64,000 nt of DNA from Pseudarthrobacter sulfonivorans (GTDB lineage: Bacteria > Actinomycetota > Actinomycetes > Actinomycetales > Micrococcaceae). Shown piece after piece: positions 53,382-63,599 of the stretch. The stretch is from contig NZ_JANFCZ010000005.1 of assembly GCF_024391045.1 (NCBI RefSeq), forward strand, positions 1 through 64,000, in the 5' to 3' direction. A model generated the notes under the pieces. That model ran no database searches and had not been told where the DNA came from. It was given only the letters and a program-made list of their open reading frames with translations. Each line of letters starts with the position of its first letter. Position 1 is the first letter of the stretch. A program made the translations under genes and the position numbers.

Positions 53382-55640
53382 TTACTCCTTGGCGGATCCG
53401 TCCGCGGCGTCACCGATCGCGGGCTCGACCTTGGCGATGGAGCCGGTGGCGGGCGGTACCGGAGGCGTGAGCACCGAGGCGTAATCGTGCTGGGTGGAGT
53501 AGGTCAGGAAGCCCAAGTGCGCCTCGTAGCGGTCCAGGACGTCGTCGATGATCTGCTGGTGGGTCACTCCCATCAGGTCATACCCCTCAGAGCCGGTCTG
53601 GGCGAACACTTCCACCCGGTAGTAGACGTCGGTTTCGCGGGACATGCGGCCGCCGAACATGGGGACCGGCGCCTCCACGGCCTGGACCTGGTACTGGAAA
53701 TCGCGATGGTCCGGGATGCTCACCACCAGGCAATGGCTGGAGATGCCGCTTTCCTCGTCGGGAATGATGTCCAGTGTTGCCGGGTAGCCCTGGTTCGTGA
53801 ATTCGCGGAGCACATCGGCCAGTGCAGGCTGCACAACGCGTTCCATGAACTGGGCCACCTGTTTCTTCGAAGGGTACGAACGCATCCCGGCGAGGCGTTG
53901 CCGCCAGGTGCGGTCCGGCACCATTCCGCCGTGCGCCGCCGTCGACTGCCGCCGCAGGACCTGGCCTTCGCGTTCGGCCCGCTCCATGCGCAGTGCCTTT
54001 GAGAAGGATGCCATTACCAGCCAGGCGATGATGGTCACCGGCAGCGCAAAGATGAGCGTGGCGTACTCCATGGTGGTCACGCCGCCGGCAACCAGCATGG
54101 CGATGGTCAGCAGGGCGGTGAGGACGGCCCAGAAGATGCGGAGCCACTTGGCGCCGTCCTGGGAGGGGTCCGGGATGGAGGAGGAAAAGTTGGACATCAC
54201 CATGGCGCCGGAGTTGGCGCTCGTCAGGTAGAACAGCAGGCCGGACAGGGTGCCCAGGCCGATGAGGAAGCTGGCGCCGGGGAACATCTCGAGGAGGGCG
54301 TACCAGCCCTGTTCCGGGCTGTCCATGGCCAGTTGGGCGAAGGCGGTGTTGCCGCTCAGGACCTCGTGCATGGCGCTGTTGCCGAAGATGCTCACAATCA
54401 GGAAGTCGCACAGCACCGGCGCAGTGATGGCGGCAATGACGAACTCGCGCAGCGTCCGGCCGCGTGAGATGCGGGCCAGGAACAGGCCCACGAACGGGCC
54501 CCACGCCAGCCAGAAGGCCCAGAAGAAGAGCGTCCAGCTGGCCATCCACTGCGAGCCGCCGTCCTCGTAGGCGAAGGTCTGCAGGGTGCGGTCCGGCAGG
54601 GTGAACAAGAACCGGCCAATGTTCTCCACCATCGAGTTCAGTAGGAATGAGGTCTGGCCGGTCACCAGGATGTACAGCAGCATGGCCGCCGAACTCCAGA
54701 GGTTCAGTTCGGAAATCCAGCGGATCCCTTTATCAACACCCGACGTGCACGCGGCGATGGTAAGAACGACGGCGACAATCACCAGGGCGATCTGCAGCGC
54801 CAGGCCCTGTTCCAGGCCGAACATCAGGGCGAAGCCCACGTTCAGCAGCACCACACCGATACCCATGGACGTGGCAACACCGAAGACGGTTCCCACCAGG
54901 GTGACGATGTCGATCGTGTCACCGATCCCGCCGCGGACGCGTTTGCCCAGCAGCGGATACAGGGCGGCACGGATGGACAAGGGCATGCCCCACCGGTAGG
55001 CGAAGTAGCCCATGGCCATGCCGAGGAGCGCATACATGGCCCAGCCCGCCACGCCGTAGTGGAACATGGTCCACACCACGGCATCCGCGGCTGCCGCCGG
55101 GGTTTGTCCCTGGCCGGAAGGCGGCGAAATGTACTGGCTGATGGGCCCGGTGACGGAGAAGAACAGCATGTCGATGCCCACGCCGGCGGCGAACAGCATG
55201 GCCACCCATGTGAAGAGCTTGTATTGGGGCCGCGAGTGGTCGGGGCCGAGCCGGACCGAGCCTTCCTTGGAGAAGGCCACCCACAGGACAAACCCGATCA
55301 CCACGGTCACGGTGAGGACGTAGAACCAGCCCACGTTCTCCGCGATCCATGCCACCACGGTCTTCATGGTGGACTGGGCACTTGCCGGCACCAGCATCGC
55401 CCACACGGAGAAAGCGATGATGATGATCGACGCGATCACGAACACACGCCAGTTGACCTTGGGCTGCGGAGCCTCGATCAGTTCGGCGGGGCCGCGGCTT
55501 AGTTCCTGGCGTGAAACCGGCGGGCGGTTCTCGAATTCCGGGCCGTTTCGGCGGCGATCCGTGCCGCCGAGCTGGCTGCGTGGAACCAGCGCTTTCGGTG
55601 GTCCATCTGCCGGGCGCCGCGTGTCTTCTTGTTCAGCCAT
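53382..55640 (-). CDS. BCCT family betaine/choline/carnitine transporter
   Basis: 752 residues with 12 membrane segments. The hallmark is WTLFFWAFWLAWGPFVGLFLARISRGRTLREFV, and the substrate Trp region lies in MFHYGVAGWAMYALLG. The N-terminal 70 residues are hydrophilic. About 170 residues after the last helix form a folded C-terminal domain (ATLDIIPDEESGISSHCLVV ... GYDLMGVTHQQIIDDVLDRYEAHLG), as in BetT-type choline transporters with osmosensory tails. The solute is probably choline or a betaine. Confidence 0.92.
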   Translation of the reverse strand: MAEQEDTRRPADGPPKALVPRSQLGGTDRRRNGPEFENRPPVSRQELSRGPAELIEAPQPKVNWRVFVIASIIIIAFSVWAMLVPASAQSTMKTVVAWIAENVGWFYVLTVTVVIGFVLWVAFSKEGSVRLGPDHSRPQYKLFTWVAMLFAAGVGIDMLFFSVTGPISQYISPPSGQGQTPAAAADAVVWTMFHYGVAGWAMYALLGMAMGYFAYRWGMPLSIRAALYPLLGKRVRGGIGDTIDIVTLVGTVFGVATSMGIGVVLLNVGFALMFGLEQGLALQIALVIVAVVLTIAACTSGVDKGIRWISELNLWSSAAMLLYILVTGQTSFLLNSMVENIGRFLFTLPDRTLQTFAYEDGGSQWMASWTLFFWAFWLAWGPFVGLFLARISRGRTLREFVIAAITAPVLCDFLIVSIFGNSAMHEVLSGNTAFAQLAMDSPEQGWYALLEMFPGASFLIGLGTLSGLLFYLTSANSGAMVMSNFSSSIPDPSQDGAKWLRIFWAVLTALLTIAMLVAGGVTTMEYATLIFALPVTIIAWLVMASFSKALRMERAEREGQVLRRQSTAAHGGMVPDRTWRQRLAGMRSYPSKKQVAQFMERVVQPALADVLREFTNQGYPATLDIIPDEESGISSHCLVVSIPDHRDFQYQVQAVEAPVPMFGGRMSRETDVYYRVEVFAQTGSEGYDLMGVTHQQIIDDVLDRYEAHLGFLTYSTQHDYASVLTPPVPPATGSIAKVEPAIGDAADGSAKE

Positions 55641-55749
55641 GGAATCTCATGCTAGTACACCTGGCCGGAACGGGACCCGGTCAGGGGTACCCTGCAGACG
55701 GCCGTCAGGAGCCCGCTTTCACGGGTTCAAGGCCTCTTCCGGCCTGCTC

Positions 55750-57642
55750 CTACGCGGGATTAGGGCGGTTGAGGAGCGGCGCGAAGAACGCGGCCAGGTC
55801 CGCCGTCGCTGTTAGGGGAAGCACATTTGCTACGTACTGGTCCGGCCGCACCACCACCACAACACCGCCGCGGTGAAGGCCCCGGAGATCAAAGATGCTG
55901 TCCTTGGGATCGGTGGCGTAAACCTTCTCATAGTCCGTGAGCCGGAACGGTCCGACGTGCGGCTTGAACACCGCCGGCACAGCACCTATTTCCACCTCGG
56001 TATGGTCCTGCTGGTAGACGACCTTGACGTCGAACCAGGCGTCAGGATCAAGGCCCGACGGCGTCGCAGCGAGCGGCGATTCGGCTGAGTTCGCGAGCCA
56101 CTCGGCGAGGTCCGTGGTGGGTGACGGGGCGCCTGCACCGGCGGCATCCGCGAAGACGTAGATGCGCCAGCGGCCGTCTGCCGTGGCATGGTGGCCCAGG
56201 TGCATCGGGTTGGCGTCGCATACCCGCACCACCCGGGCGGACCTGAAGCGTTTGCCGATGGGGAAGCCTTCGGCCAGGTCCTGATGGGCGGGTCCGCCGG
56301 TGATGAGGGACGGTGTGTACTGGGTCATGAATCCGGCGGGGAACTCGGCGGTCCTGACGTAGAAGTCCTCCAGCTCGGAGGGGTTCTCAAACTCTTCCGG
56401 CTTCTTCGCCATCATGGTGGACCACACTTTGTCGAAGTCGATGAGGTTTTTCGCCACCACCTGGCGCTCGGCCGAATATGTGGCGAGCAGGCTTGCGGGG
56501 CTCCGGCCTTCCAGCACGTGTCCGAGCTTCCAGCCCAGGTTGAACCCGTCCTGCAACGAGACGTTCATGCCTTGGCCGGCCTTGGCGCTGTGCGTGTGGC
56601 AGGCGTCGCCCGTGATGAACACGCGCGGCGTGCGCGTGCCGCGCTGGTCCGGCAGGACGTCGTCGAACCTGTCTGTCAGGCGGTGGGCAACCTCGTAGAC
56701 GCTGTGCCAGGCGACGTTCCGGACGTCCAGCGAGTACGGGTGCAGGATGGCGTTCGCGTGGCCGATGATCTGCTCGATGGTGGTGCTGCGCACGGCGCCC
56801 TTGTCGTCCGGGTCCACCTCGCCGAGGTCCACATACATGCGGAAGAGGTGGCCGCCCTCGCGCGGGATCAGCAGGATGCTGCCGCCCGAGCCGGACTGGA
56901 TGGCGCATTTGGTCCGGATATCGGGGAAGTCCGTGACGGCGAGGACATCCATGACGCCCCAGGCGTGATGGGCCTGGTCGCCGGCCATGGTGCAGCCGAT
57001 CGCAGTGCGCACCTTGCTGCGCGCCCCGTCCGCGCCGACAACGTATTTCGCCCGGACAACACGCTCTTCGCCCTCGTCCGGACCGGCCGCGCGTGCGAGG
57101 GTAACAGTCACCGGATAGTCGCCGTCAGCCACTTCCAGGCCGCGGAACTCGTACCCGTAGTCCGGCTTCATCCGCGTTGGGGCATCCGCCATGTATTCGG
57201 CGAAGTAATCCAGCACGCGTGCCTGATTAACAATCAGGTGCGGGAACTCGCTGATGCCCATCTCGTCATCAACTGCCCGGGCGGCCCGGACGATCCGGGA
57301 GTGGTCCGCGGGGTCCGGCTTCCAGAATGCCATCTCCGTAATGCGGTAGGCCTCGGCGATGATCCGTTCGGCGAAGCCAAAGGCCTGGAAGGTCTCGACG
57401 CTCCGGGCCTGGATGCCGTCCGCCTGGCCGATGACGAGCCTTCCTGCACGGCGTTCCACAATGCGCGTGGTGATGCCGGGAAACTGGGACAGCTGGGCCG
57501 CGGCGAGCATGCCTGCCGGGCCGGTGCCCACGATCAGCACGTCCACCTGGTCGGGGAGCCCGGCCGGGCGGTCAAGGCCGACGCCGGCGGCAGGCTGGAT
57601 GCGCGGGTCCCCTGAAACGTAACCGTGGTGATGGAACTGCAC
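55750..57642 (-). CDS. FAD-dependent aromatic-ring hydroxylase (phenol 2-/3-hydroxybenzoate monooxygenase type)
   Basis: 630 residues. VDVLIVGTGPAGMLAAAQL is the FAD fold, KYVVGADGARSKVR the DG motif and RVFITGDACHTHSAKAGQGMNVSLQDGFNLGWKL the second FAD motif. The C-terminal thioredoxin-like domain (about residues 440-630) is that of phenol hydroxylase/MobA-type enzymes. It inserts one oxygen into a phenolic ring with NADPH. No ring-cleavage genes are adjacent, so the substrate is unassigned. GTG start at 57642 with GAGGGAAGCCC upstream. Confidence 0.9.
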   Translation of the reverse strand: MQFHHHGYVSGDPRIQPAAGVGLDRPAGLPDQVDVLIVGTGPAGMLAAAQLSQFPGITTRIVERRAGRLVIGQADGIQARSVETFQAFGFAERIIAEAYRITEMAFWKPDPADHSRIVRAARAVDDEMGISEFPHLIVNQARVLDYFAEYMADAPTRMKPDYGYEFRGLEVADGDYPVTVTLARAAGPDEGEERVVRAKYVVGADGARSKVRTAIGCTMAGDQAHHAWGVMDVLAVTDFPDIRTKCAIQSGSGGSILLIPREGGHLFRMYVDLGEVDPDDKGAVRSTTIEQIIGHANAILHPYSLDVRNVAWHSVYEVAHRLTDRFDDVLPDQRGTRTPRVFITGDACHTHSAKAGQGMNVSLQDGFNLGWKLGHVLEGRSPASLLATYSAERQVVAKNLIDFDKVWSTMMAKKPEEFENPSELEDFYVRTAEFPAGFMTQYTPSLITGGPAHQDLAEGFPIGKRFRSARVVRVCDANPMHLGHHATADGRWRIYVFADAAGAGAPSPTTDLAEWLANSAESPLAATPSGLDPDAWFDVKVVYQQDHTEVEIGAVPAVFKPHVGPFRLTDYEKVYATDPKDSIFDLRGLHRGGVVVVVRPDQYVANVLPLTATADLAAFFAPLLNRPNPA

Positions 57643-57739
57643 GGGCTTCCCTCACTTCGTTGTGTGAATGTACTCGATAGTACGCCGGTCGGCCCGCGAT
57701 TTCAGGGCCGCAGCTTGGCGTAGGATCCTCGCATTCGAT

Positions 57740-57802
57740 GAGTTTTCGTCCAGATGTTGTGCCCACGCCGCTTCCAAACGGGCATTATTTCGACGAAAAC
57801 TC
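57740..57802 (-). repeat. Dispersed 63-nt palindromic terminator-like repeat, copy C
   Basis: GAGTTTTCGTC (57740-57750) pairs with GACGAAAACTC (57792-57802), and GCCC...GGGC pair inside. Compared with copies A and B, one arm position is T to C and its partner A to G, so pairing is kept by a compensatory change. It follows the stop of the small membrane protein by 15 nt on the minus strand. Confidence 0.75.
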
Positions 57803-57816
57803 CAGGGACGGGCCGG

Positions 57817-58209
57817 CTACCCCATCGCCGGAACCGCAGTGGTCCCGGAACTGAACTGGCGGCGGGCCCAGCGTGCGAGTTTTTTGCCTTTGCCCTTCCA
57901 CCAGCTGTCCTCGTCCTTGTCGCTGTGGAGGCGGAAGATGATCGCCACCATCACGAACGTGGACATACCAACGTCCGTCCAGGACCAGGACAGGGCGGCG
58001 ATGAGGGCACTCATGCCGGTGGCGATAATCGAGGGGATGGCGAGCGTCCGGAAGACGGTGCTGGCTATGTACCGGCGGTGCGATCGCGGCACCGAGAGTG
58101 CCCGCACCATGTCAAAACACGCGCAGACCACCACGACGGTCTGCCCGAAGGACAGCAGGATCAGCCCAGCACTGGACCCCGCAAACATAACGACTGAAGA
58201 ATTAAGCAC
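57817..58209 (-). CDS. Small membrane protein of unknown function
   Basis: 130 residues with three hydrophobic segments (VMFAGSSAGLILLSFGQTVVVV, VFRTLAIPSIIATGMSALIAAL, STFVMVAIIFRL) and a basic C-terminus (KDEDSWWKGKGKKLARWARRQ). No family recognised; the size and layout recall phage-type minor membrane proteins, but that is weak. The GTG start at 58209 has GGGGG upstream. Confidence 0.62.
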   Translation of the reverse strand: MLNSSVVMFAGSSAGLILLSFGQTVVVVCACFDMVRALSVPRSHRRYIASTVFRTLAIPSIIATGMSALIAALSWSWTDVGMSTFVMVAIIFRLHSDKDEDSWWKGKGKKLARWARRQFSSGTTAVPAMG

Positions 58210-58215
58210 GTGAAA

Positions 58216-58276
58216 CCCCCAGGGACTCGAACCTGCGCTGTGAGACCAGCAACAGTTACATTCAAGACACCGGGGG
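58216..58276 (-). other. tRNA-like remnant (T-arm motif with 7-bp acceptor-like ends)
   Basis: On the minus strand GGTTCGAGTCC (58233-58223) is a canonical T-loop sequence. CCCCCGG (58276-58270) can pair with CTGGGGG (58222-58216) as an acceptor-like stem. The span is only 61 nt, the T-stem does not close properly and there is no CCA, so it is not a working tRNA. It could be a degenerate tRNA or an old integration site. Confidence 0.3.
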
Positions 58277-58348
58277 CGGACGGGGCACGAGTAGTGAGTA
58301 CTCTACTTTTCGGCGTGCACGCGTCCGGGGTTCTTGTTTTCGGCGTGC

Positions 58349-58774
58349 CTACTTGCCCAGGGCCCTGGGCCGCCAGACCACCACTGCCTGCGAGCGGGCG
58401 CGCGGGCGCTGGCCGCGTGCCAGGCTCACCACATCGCCCGCTGCACCGGCTGCGAAAATCCTGGAATCCAAGGGATCACGACGGCGGGCCACCTCCTCGG
58501 TCAGCTCGCTTACCTTGCGCTGGAGCGCGGCCACCTGGTTCTCTAGTTCGAGGATCCGTTTGATGCCCTCCAGTGAGACGCCCTCGTGGGAGAGCCGCTG
58601 GACCTCTCGCAGCATGTTGACGTCCCGCTGCGAGTAGCGGCGCGACTTCCCCGGCGCCCGGCTGGGCGACACAATGCCCAGCCTGTCGTACTGCCGGAGC
58701 GTCTGCGGGTGCATATCCGCCAGCTCGGCCGCCACCGAGATCACGAAGATCGGCTGGTCAGCACTGATATTCAC
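58349..58774 (-). CDS. hspR: Heat-shock repressor HspR (MerR family)
   Basis: 141 residues. FVISVAAELADMHPQTLRQYDRLGIVSPSRAPGKSRRYSQRDVNML is the MerR-type DNA-binding domain of HspR, and a coiled coil follows (LENQVAALQRKVSELTEEVARR). It represses heat-shock genes by binding HAIR repeats with DnaK as co-repressor. Three such repeats occur in the window, two before dnaK and one before clpB. The GTG start lies 12 nt after dnaJ behind CGGAGC. The basic C-terminal tail is not part of the core family. Confidence 0.95.
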   Translation of the reverse strand: MNISADQPIFVISVAAELADMHPQTLRQYDRLGIVSPSRAPGKSRRYSQRDVNMLREVQRLSHEGVSLEGIKRILELENQVAALQRKVSELTEEVARRRDPLDSRIFAAGAAGDVVSLARGQRPRARSQAVVVWRPRALGK

Positions 58775-58786
58775 GGCTTGCTCCGC

Positions 58787-59758
58787 TTACAGCCGGGCCT
58801 TGGCGGCCAGGCCCTCGCGGACATCGGCGTCGGCCGTGGCCTCGGCAAAGGCCTTCACAGCCGCTTCGGCGTCCTTGTTCAGGTTCTTGGGGACCGCGAC
58901 GTCGATGGTCACCAGGAGGTCGCCGGTCGCCTTCGACGTTTTCACGCCGCGGCCCTTTACCCGGAGCGTGCGGCCCGACGGCGTGCCGGCCGGAACCCGG
59001 ACCTTGACCTTCTCGCCGTCGATCGTGGGGACCTCGATGTCGGCACCCAAAGCAGCTTCCGGGAAGGTGACCGGGACGTGGATGCGGAGGTTGTCGCCGT
59101 CGCGCGTGTAAAAAGCGTGGGACTGGACCGAGACAGCCACAACCAGGTCCCCGTTGCCTGCCGGAGACGGCTGGCCCTTCCCGCGGACGCGCACTTTCTG
59201 CCCGTCCTTGATGCCGGCGGGGACACGGACGTCGATGACTTCGCCGCTCGGTTCGCGCAGGCCGATGGTGGTGCCGCGGATCGAGCCGGCGAACGAGATA
59301 CTGGTGGACGCGGTGCGGTCAGCGCCCTTTTGGGGTGCGCGCTGGAAGCCGGTCTGGCCGCCGAAGCCGCCGCCGAACAGGTCCGCGAACTCGGGCGGAA
59401 TGCCGCCCGAAGTACTGAAGCCGCCGGAGTGGCGGCCGGCGTTCCCGGTGAACAGGCCGCCGAACATGTCCTCGAAGCCGCCGTTGCCGCCGGCAGCGCC
59501 GCCCGGCGCGAACCTGGCGCCTCCGCCCATGGCCCGGATGGCATCGTACTGCTGGCGCTCGTCCGGATCGGAGAGCACCGAATAAGCCTCGGAGATGTCC
59601 TTGAACTTCTTCTCCGAGGCGGCGTTGCCTTCGTTGGTATCCGGGTGGTGCTGGCGGGCAAGTTTCCGGTACGCCTTCTTAATGTCGGCGTCGGAAGCGT
59701 CCTTGGCGACGCCAAGGATCGCGTAAAAGTCCTTGTCCACCCAATCCTGGCTAGCCAA
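58787..59758 (-). CDS. dnaJ: DnaJ-type co-chaperone lacking the zinc finger
   Basis: 323 residues. The J domain ([35 protein letters not shown]) has the HPD motif. A Gly/Phe-rich linker follows, then two beta client-binding domains ([18 protein letters not shown] ... [19 protein letters not shown]). No CxxCxGxG repeats are present, so it is a type B DnaJ, as in other actinobacterial dnaK operons. It starts with TTG behind AAAGGA. A large structured element separates it from grpE. Confidence 0.95.
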   Translation of the reverse strand: MASQDWVDKDFYAILGVAKDASDADIKKAYRKLARQHHPDTNEGNAASEKKFKDISEAYSVLSDPDERQQYDAIRAMGGGARFAPGGAAGGNGGFEDMFGGLFTGNAGRHSGGFSTSGGIPPEFADLFGGGFGGQTGFQRAPQKGADRTASTSISFAGSIRGTTIGLREPSGEVIDVRVPAGIKDGQKVRVRGKGQPSPAGNGDLVVAVSVQSHAFYTRDGDNLRIHVPVTFPEAALGADIEVPTIDGEKVKVRVPAGTPSGRTLRVKGRGVKTSKATGDLLVTIDVAVPKNLNKDAEAAVKAFAEATADADVREGLAAKARL

Positions 59759-59790
59759 TGGCGTTTCCTTTCAAAAGTCTTTTAACTGAC

Positions 59791-59909
59791 AGCTCTCCGC
59801 GGTATAGGGGCCCCCGCCCCTACGCGTGGTGACTCGGTCCTGTCGGACCAAGCCACCACGCTCCGGCAGGCCCGAAGCCACTCCCGGGGCCCCTATACCG
59901 CTGCGAGCT
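59791..59909. repeat. About 119-nt structured palindromic element between grpE and dnaJ
   Basis: GCGGTATAGGGGCCCC (59799-59814) and its exact complement (59886-59901) form 16 perfect pairs, and AGCTC/GAGCT extend at 59791 and 59905. Inside, GCGTGGTG (59824-59831) pairs with CACCACGC (59854-59861) around GGTCC-TGTC-GGACC, and a smaller CTCCGG...CCGAAG hairpin follows. The whole folds as a three-way junction. It fills the grpE-dnaJ gap. Confidence 0.75.
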
Positions 59910-59925
59910 TTGTGGTTATCTCACC

Positions 59926-60594
59926 TTACGCAGGGACTGCGACGATAACCTGTGCTGCGCGGAGGACGCGGTCGCCTGATTTGTAACCGGAGCGGAGGAC
60001 CTGGCTGACGGTGTCAACCTCGATGTCCTCGCCCGACTGCTGGATCAGTGCCTCGTGGATGTTCGGATCGAACTCCACGCCGGTCTCGGCGATACGGACC
60101 AGGCCGTACGTCTTCAACGTGGTCTCCAGCTTGGTGGCGATGGCCGCGAACGGGCCCTCCGCGAGGTCACCGTGCTGGCGCGCGGCGTCGATGTCGTCCA
60201 GGACCGGAAGCAGCGAGTTCAGGACGCCGATGACGGCCATCTCCCCTGCCACGGCCCGGTCGCGTTCAACGCGCTTGCGGTAGTTGACGTACTCGGCCTG
60301 GAGGCGAAGGAGATCGTTCTTCAGCTCCGCGGCTTCGGCGTGGGCTGAACCCTGGGCCACCGAATCCTCGGCCGGCACCTCGACGCCGTTGAGGATTTCC
60401 TCGGCCTGGGCCAGGGCGTCACCGTCGGAGTCCACCGGCGCCTCACCCTGGGGAGCCTCACCGTGCCCGCCCTCCGGGTGCCGGGCCTGCCCGGTCACCG
60501 GGTCAACCTTGCGGTTGTCCCGGATGACCGGTTCCTGCTGGCGTTCTTCACCGGGTGATGCGTTGTGCTCTTCCTCGTTACCGTGGTGCGGCAT
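59926..60594 (-). CDS. grpE: Nucleotide exchange factor GrpE
   Basis: 222 residues. A charged N-terminal region of about 90 residues precedes the long helix (AELKNDLLRLQAEYVNYRKRVERDRAVAGEMAVIGVLNSLLPVLDDIDAA) and the beta domain with YGLVRIAETGVEFDPNIHEAL and VSQVLRSGYKSGDRVLRAAQVIVA. It releases ADP from DnaK. It begins 2 nt after dnaK. Confidence 0.97.
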   Translation of the reverse strand: MPHHGNEEEHNASPGEERQQEPVIRDNRKVDPVTGQARHPEGGHGEAPQGEAPVDSDGDALAQAEEILNGVEVPAEDSVAQGSAHAEAAELKNDLLRLQAEYVNYRKRVERDRAVAGEMAVIGVLNSLLPVLDDIDAARQHGDLAEGPFAAIATKLETTLKTYGLVRIAETGVEFDPNIHEALIQQSGEDIEVDTVSQVLRSGYKSGDRVLRAAQVIVAVPA

Positions 60595-60596
60595 GG

Positions 60597-62477
<1,881 letters not shown>

Positions 62478-62520
62478 AAGTTGCTTCCTTCTTTCCTTGG
62501 AAACTTGCTGGCGCCCACTC

Positions 62521-62541
62521 ATTGAGCGTTCTGCACTCAAC
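62521..62541. promoter_or_regulatory. HAIR element 1 at the dnaK promoter
   Basis: ATTGAGC-N7-ACTCAAC, close to the HAIR consensus. It touches the 3' edge of the -10 hexamer, so bound HspR would occlude initiation. Confidence 0.75.
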
Positions 62542-62567
62542 TTTACTCAGGGCATGAAAGATGTCAA
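62540..62567 (-). promoter_or_regulatory. dnaK operon promoter
   Basis: On the minus strand TTGACA (62567-62562), 16 nt, then TAAAGT (62545-62540). HAIR sites lie on both sides. The leader to the ATG is about 60 nt. Confidence 0.75.
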
Positions 62568-62570
62568 TCC

Positions 62571-62597
62571 AAAGTTGAGCGCAGTACGCTCAACTTT
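62571..62597. promoter_or_regulatory. HAIR element 2 at the dnaK promoter
   Basis: AAAGTTGAGC (62571-62580), 7 nt, GCTCAACTTT (62588-62597): perfect 10-bp arms just upstream of the -35 box. This is the best HspR site in the window. Confidence 0.8.
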
Positions 62598-62725
62598 GGA
62601 GTTTTCGGAGGACACACCACCCCGGCCGCCGCGTGTTTCCGGGGATTTTGGACCACGGGAAGTACGACGGCGGCTGGTGCGTTTCGCTGTAGGAGAACGT
62701 TTGGGGGCGTCGCGGCGCCGCCGGC

Positions 62726-63034
62726 CTACCCGTGGAGCGGTCCGCGCTCCTGGTCGGTGGTGTTTACCTGTCCGTCAGTAAGGCCCTCCCGGATAGCCCC
62801 TTCTGCACGGTCCGTTCCGGTGGTCCCGGCCTCACCGTAATCACCGTCGGGGTACTGGGCTTCCTCGGGATCCACTTCGGCGGGGCCCACTACTCCGGCA
62901 TCGCCGTAGTCGCCCTCTTCGTACTGGCCGCCTTCGCCCTCCAGCCCGGGCGCTGTGCCGGCGCGCCGTGCCTGCTCTTCCCGGGCAGCGTCGCGGGCAA
63001 CCGGCTCGTCGGCAGGAATGTGATTTTCGCTCAT
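62726..63034 (-). CDS. Small acidic protein with GDYG repeats
   Basis: 102 residues, hydrophilic, no signal. Two copies of a QYxxGDYGxAG motif lie near residues 38-48 and 59-70, separated by VVGPAEVDPEEA. Similar small acidic repeat proteins occur in Arthrobacter, but I cannot name a function. ATG at 63034 is favoured by GAGGAAGAG upstream; a start at 63067 adds 11 residues without a site. Confidence 0.6.
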   Translation of the reverse strand: MSENHIPADEPVARDAAREEQARRAGTAPGLEGEGGQYEEGDYGDAGVVGPAEVDPEEAQYPDGDYGEAGTTGTDRAEGAIREGLTDGQVNTTDQERGPLHG

Positions 63035-63137
63035 GGTGGCATCTCTTCCTCGAGGTTGCGCGTCCATGCGGGCGCACTTGGAGTTTACCCAGCACAGGCC
63101 GGGCTAAACAGGGGCGGCTGCAACTTAGATCCGTTTA

Positions 63138-63599
63138 TCAGCGTGCTGCCACCAAGGCCTGGGGAGCCGCCTGCTTCATCCGCGTCTGCAGCCATTTGAG
63201 CTGCCTCGATGTCTCCTTGCCGCACTGCGCCACCACCTCGAGGAGTTCCTCATCGCGCAGGGCGGAAGCGGCCTGCTTAACCATGGTCCAGGTGATGTCC
63301 ACGAAGCTCGCCAGGAGGTACAGGTCCTGCAGGTCCCGAAGCAAGCCGACGGGTCCGCTCCGGGTTTCGGCAAGGCCCTCGGCGTGCAGGCGTTCCGGTT
63401 CGTTGCCGGACTCCTCCTCGCCGTAGCGTTCGACGACGGGCTGCAGCAGCCGCCGATGTCCGTCGCACTGCCCCGCCAGGGTGAGGCACAGGAAGTGGAC
63501 GTCCGGCTCCTCGCCGTGACCGTCCGCGACCTGGCGAAAGGAGCTTCCCAGGGTCTCTTCGGCCTGGCGCAGCAGCCCCAGGTAGATGGTGAGGTTCAT
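63138..63599 (-). CDS. Helical protein coupled to a molybdopterin oxidoreductase gene
   Basis: 153 residues, mostly helical, no membrane segment or signal. LYLLASFVDITWTMVKQAASAL and KETSRQLKWLQTRMKQA suggest a four-helix, ferritin-like bundle, with His and Glu residues spread through it; no metal motif is certain. The ATG overlaps the stop of the upstream oxidoreductase gene (ATGA), so it may be an accessory or chaperone protein for that enzyme. Confidence 0.65.
   Translation of the reverse strand: MNLTIYLGLLRQAEETLGSSFRQVADGHGEEPDVHFLCLTLAGQCDGHRRLLQPVVERYGEEESGNEPERLHAEGLAETRSGPVGLLRDLQDLYLLASFVDITWTMVKQAASALRDEELLEVVAQCGKETSRQLKWLQTRMKQAAPQALVAAR

Noticed and set aside
58216..58276. Functional tRNA gene
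   Set aside because: Only 61 nt, T-stem does not pair, no D or anticodon arm and no CCA; kept only as a remnant.
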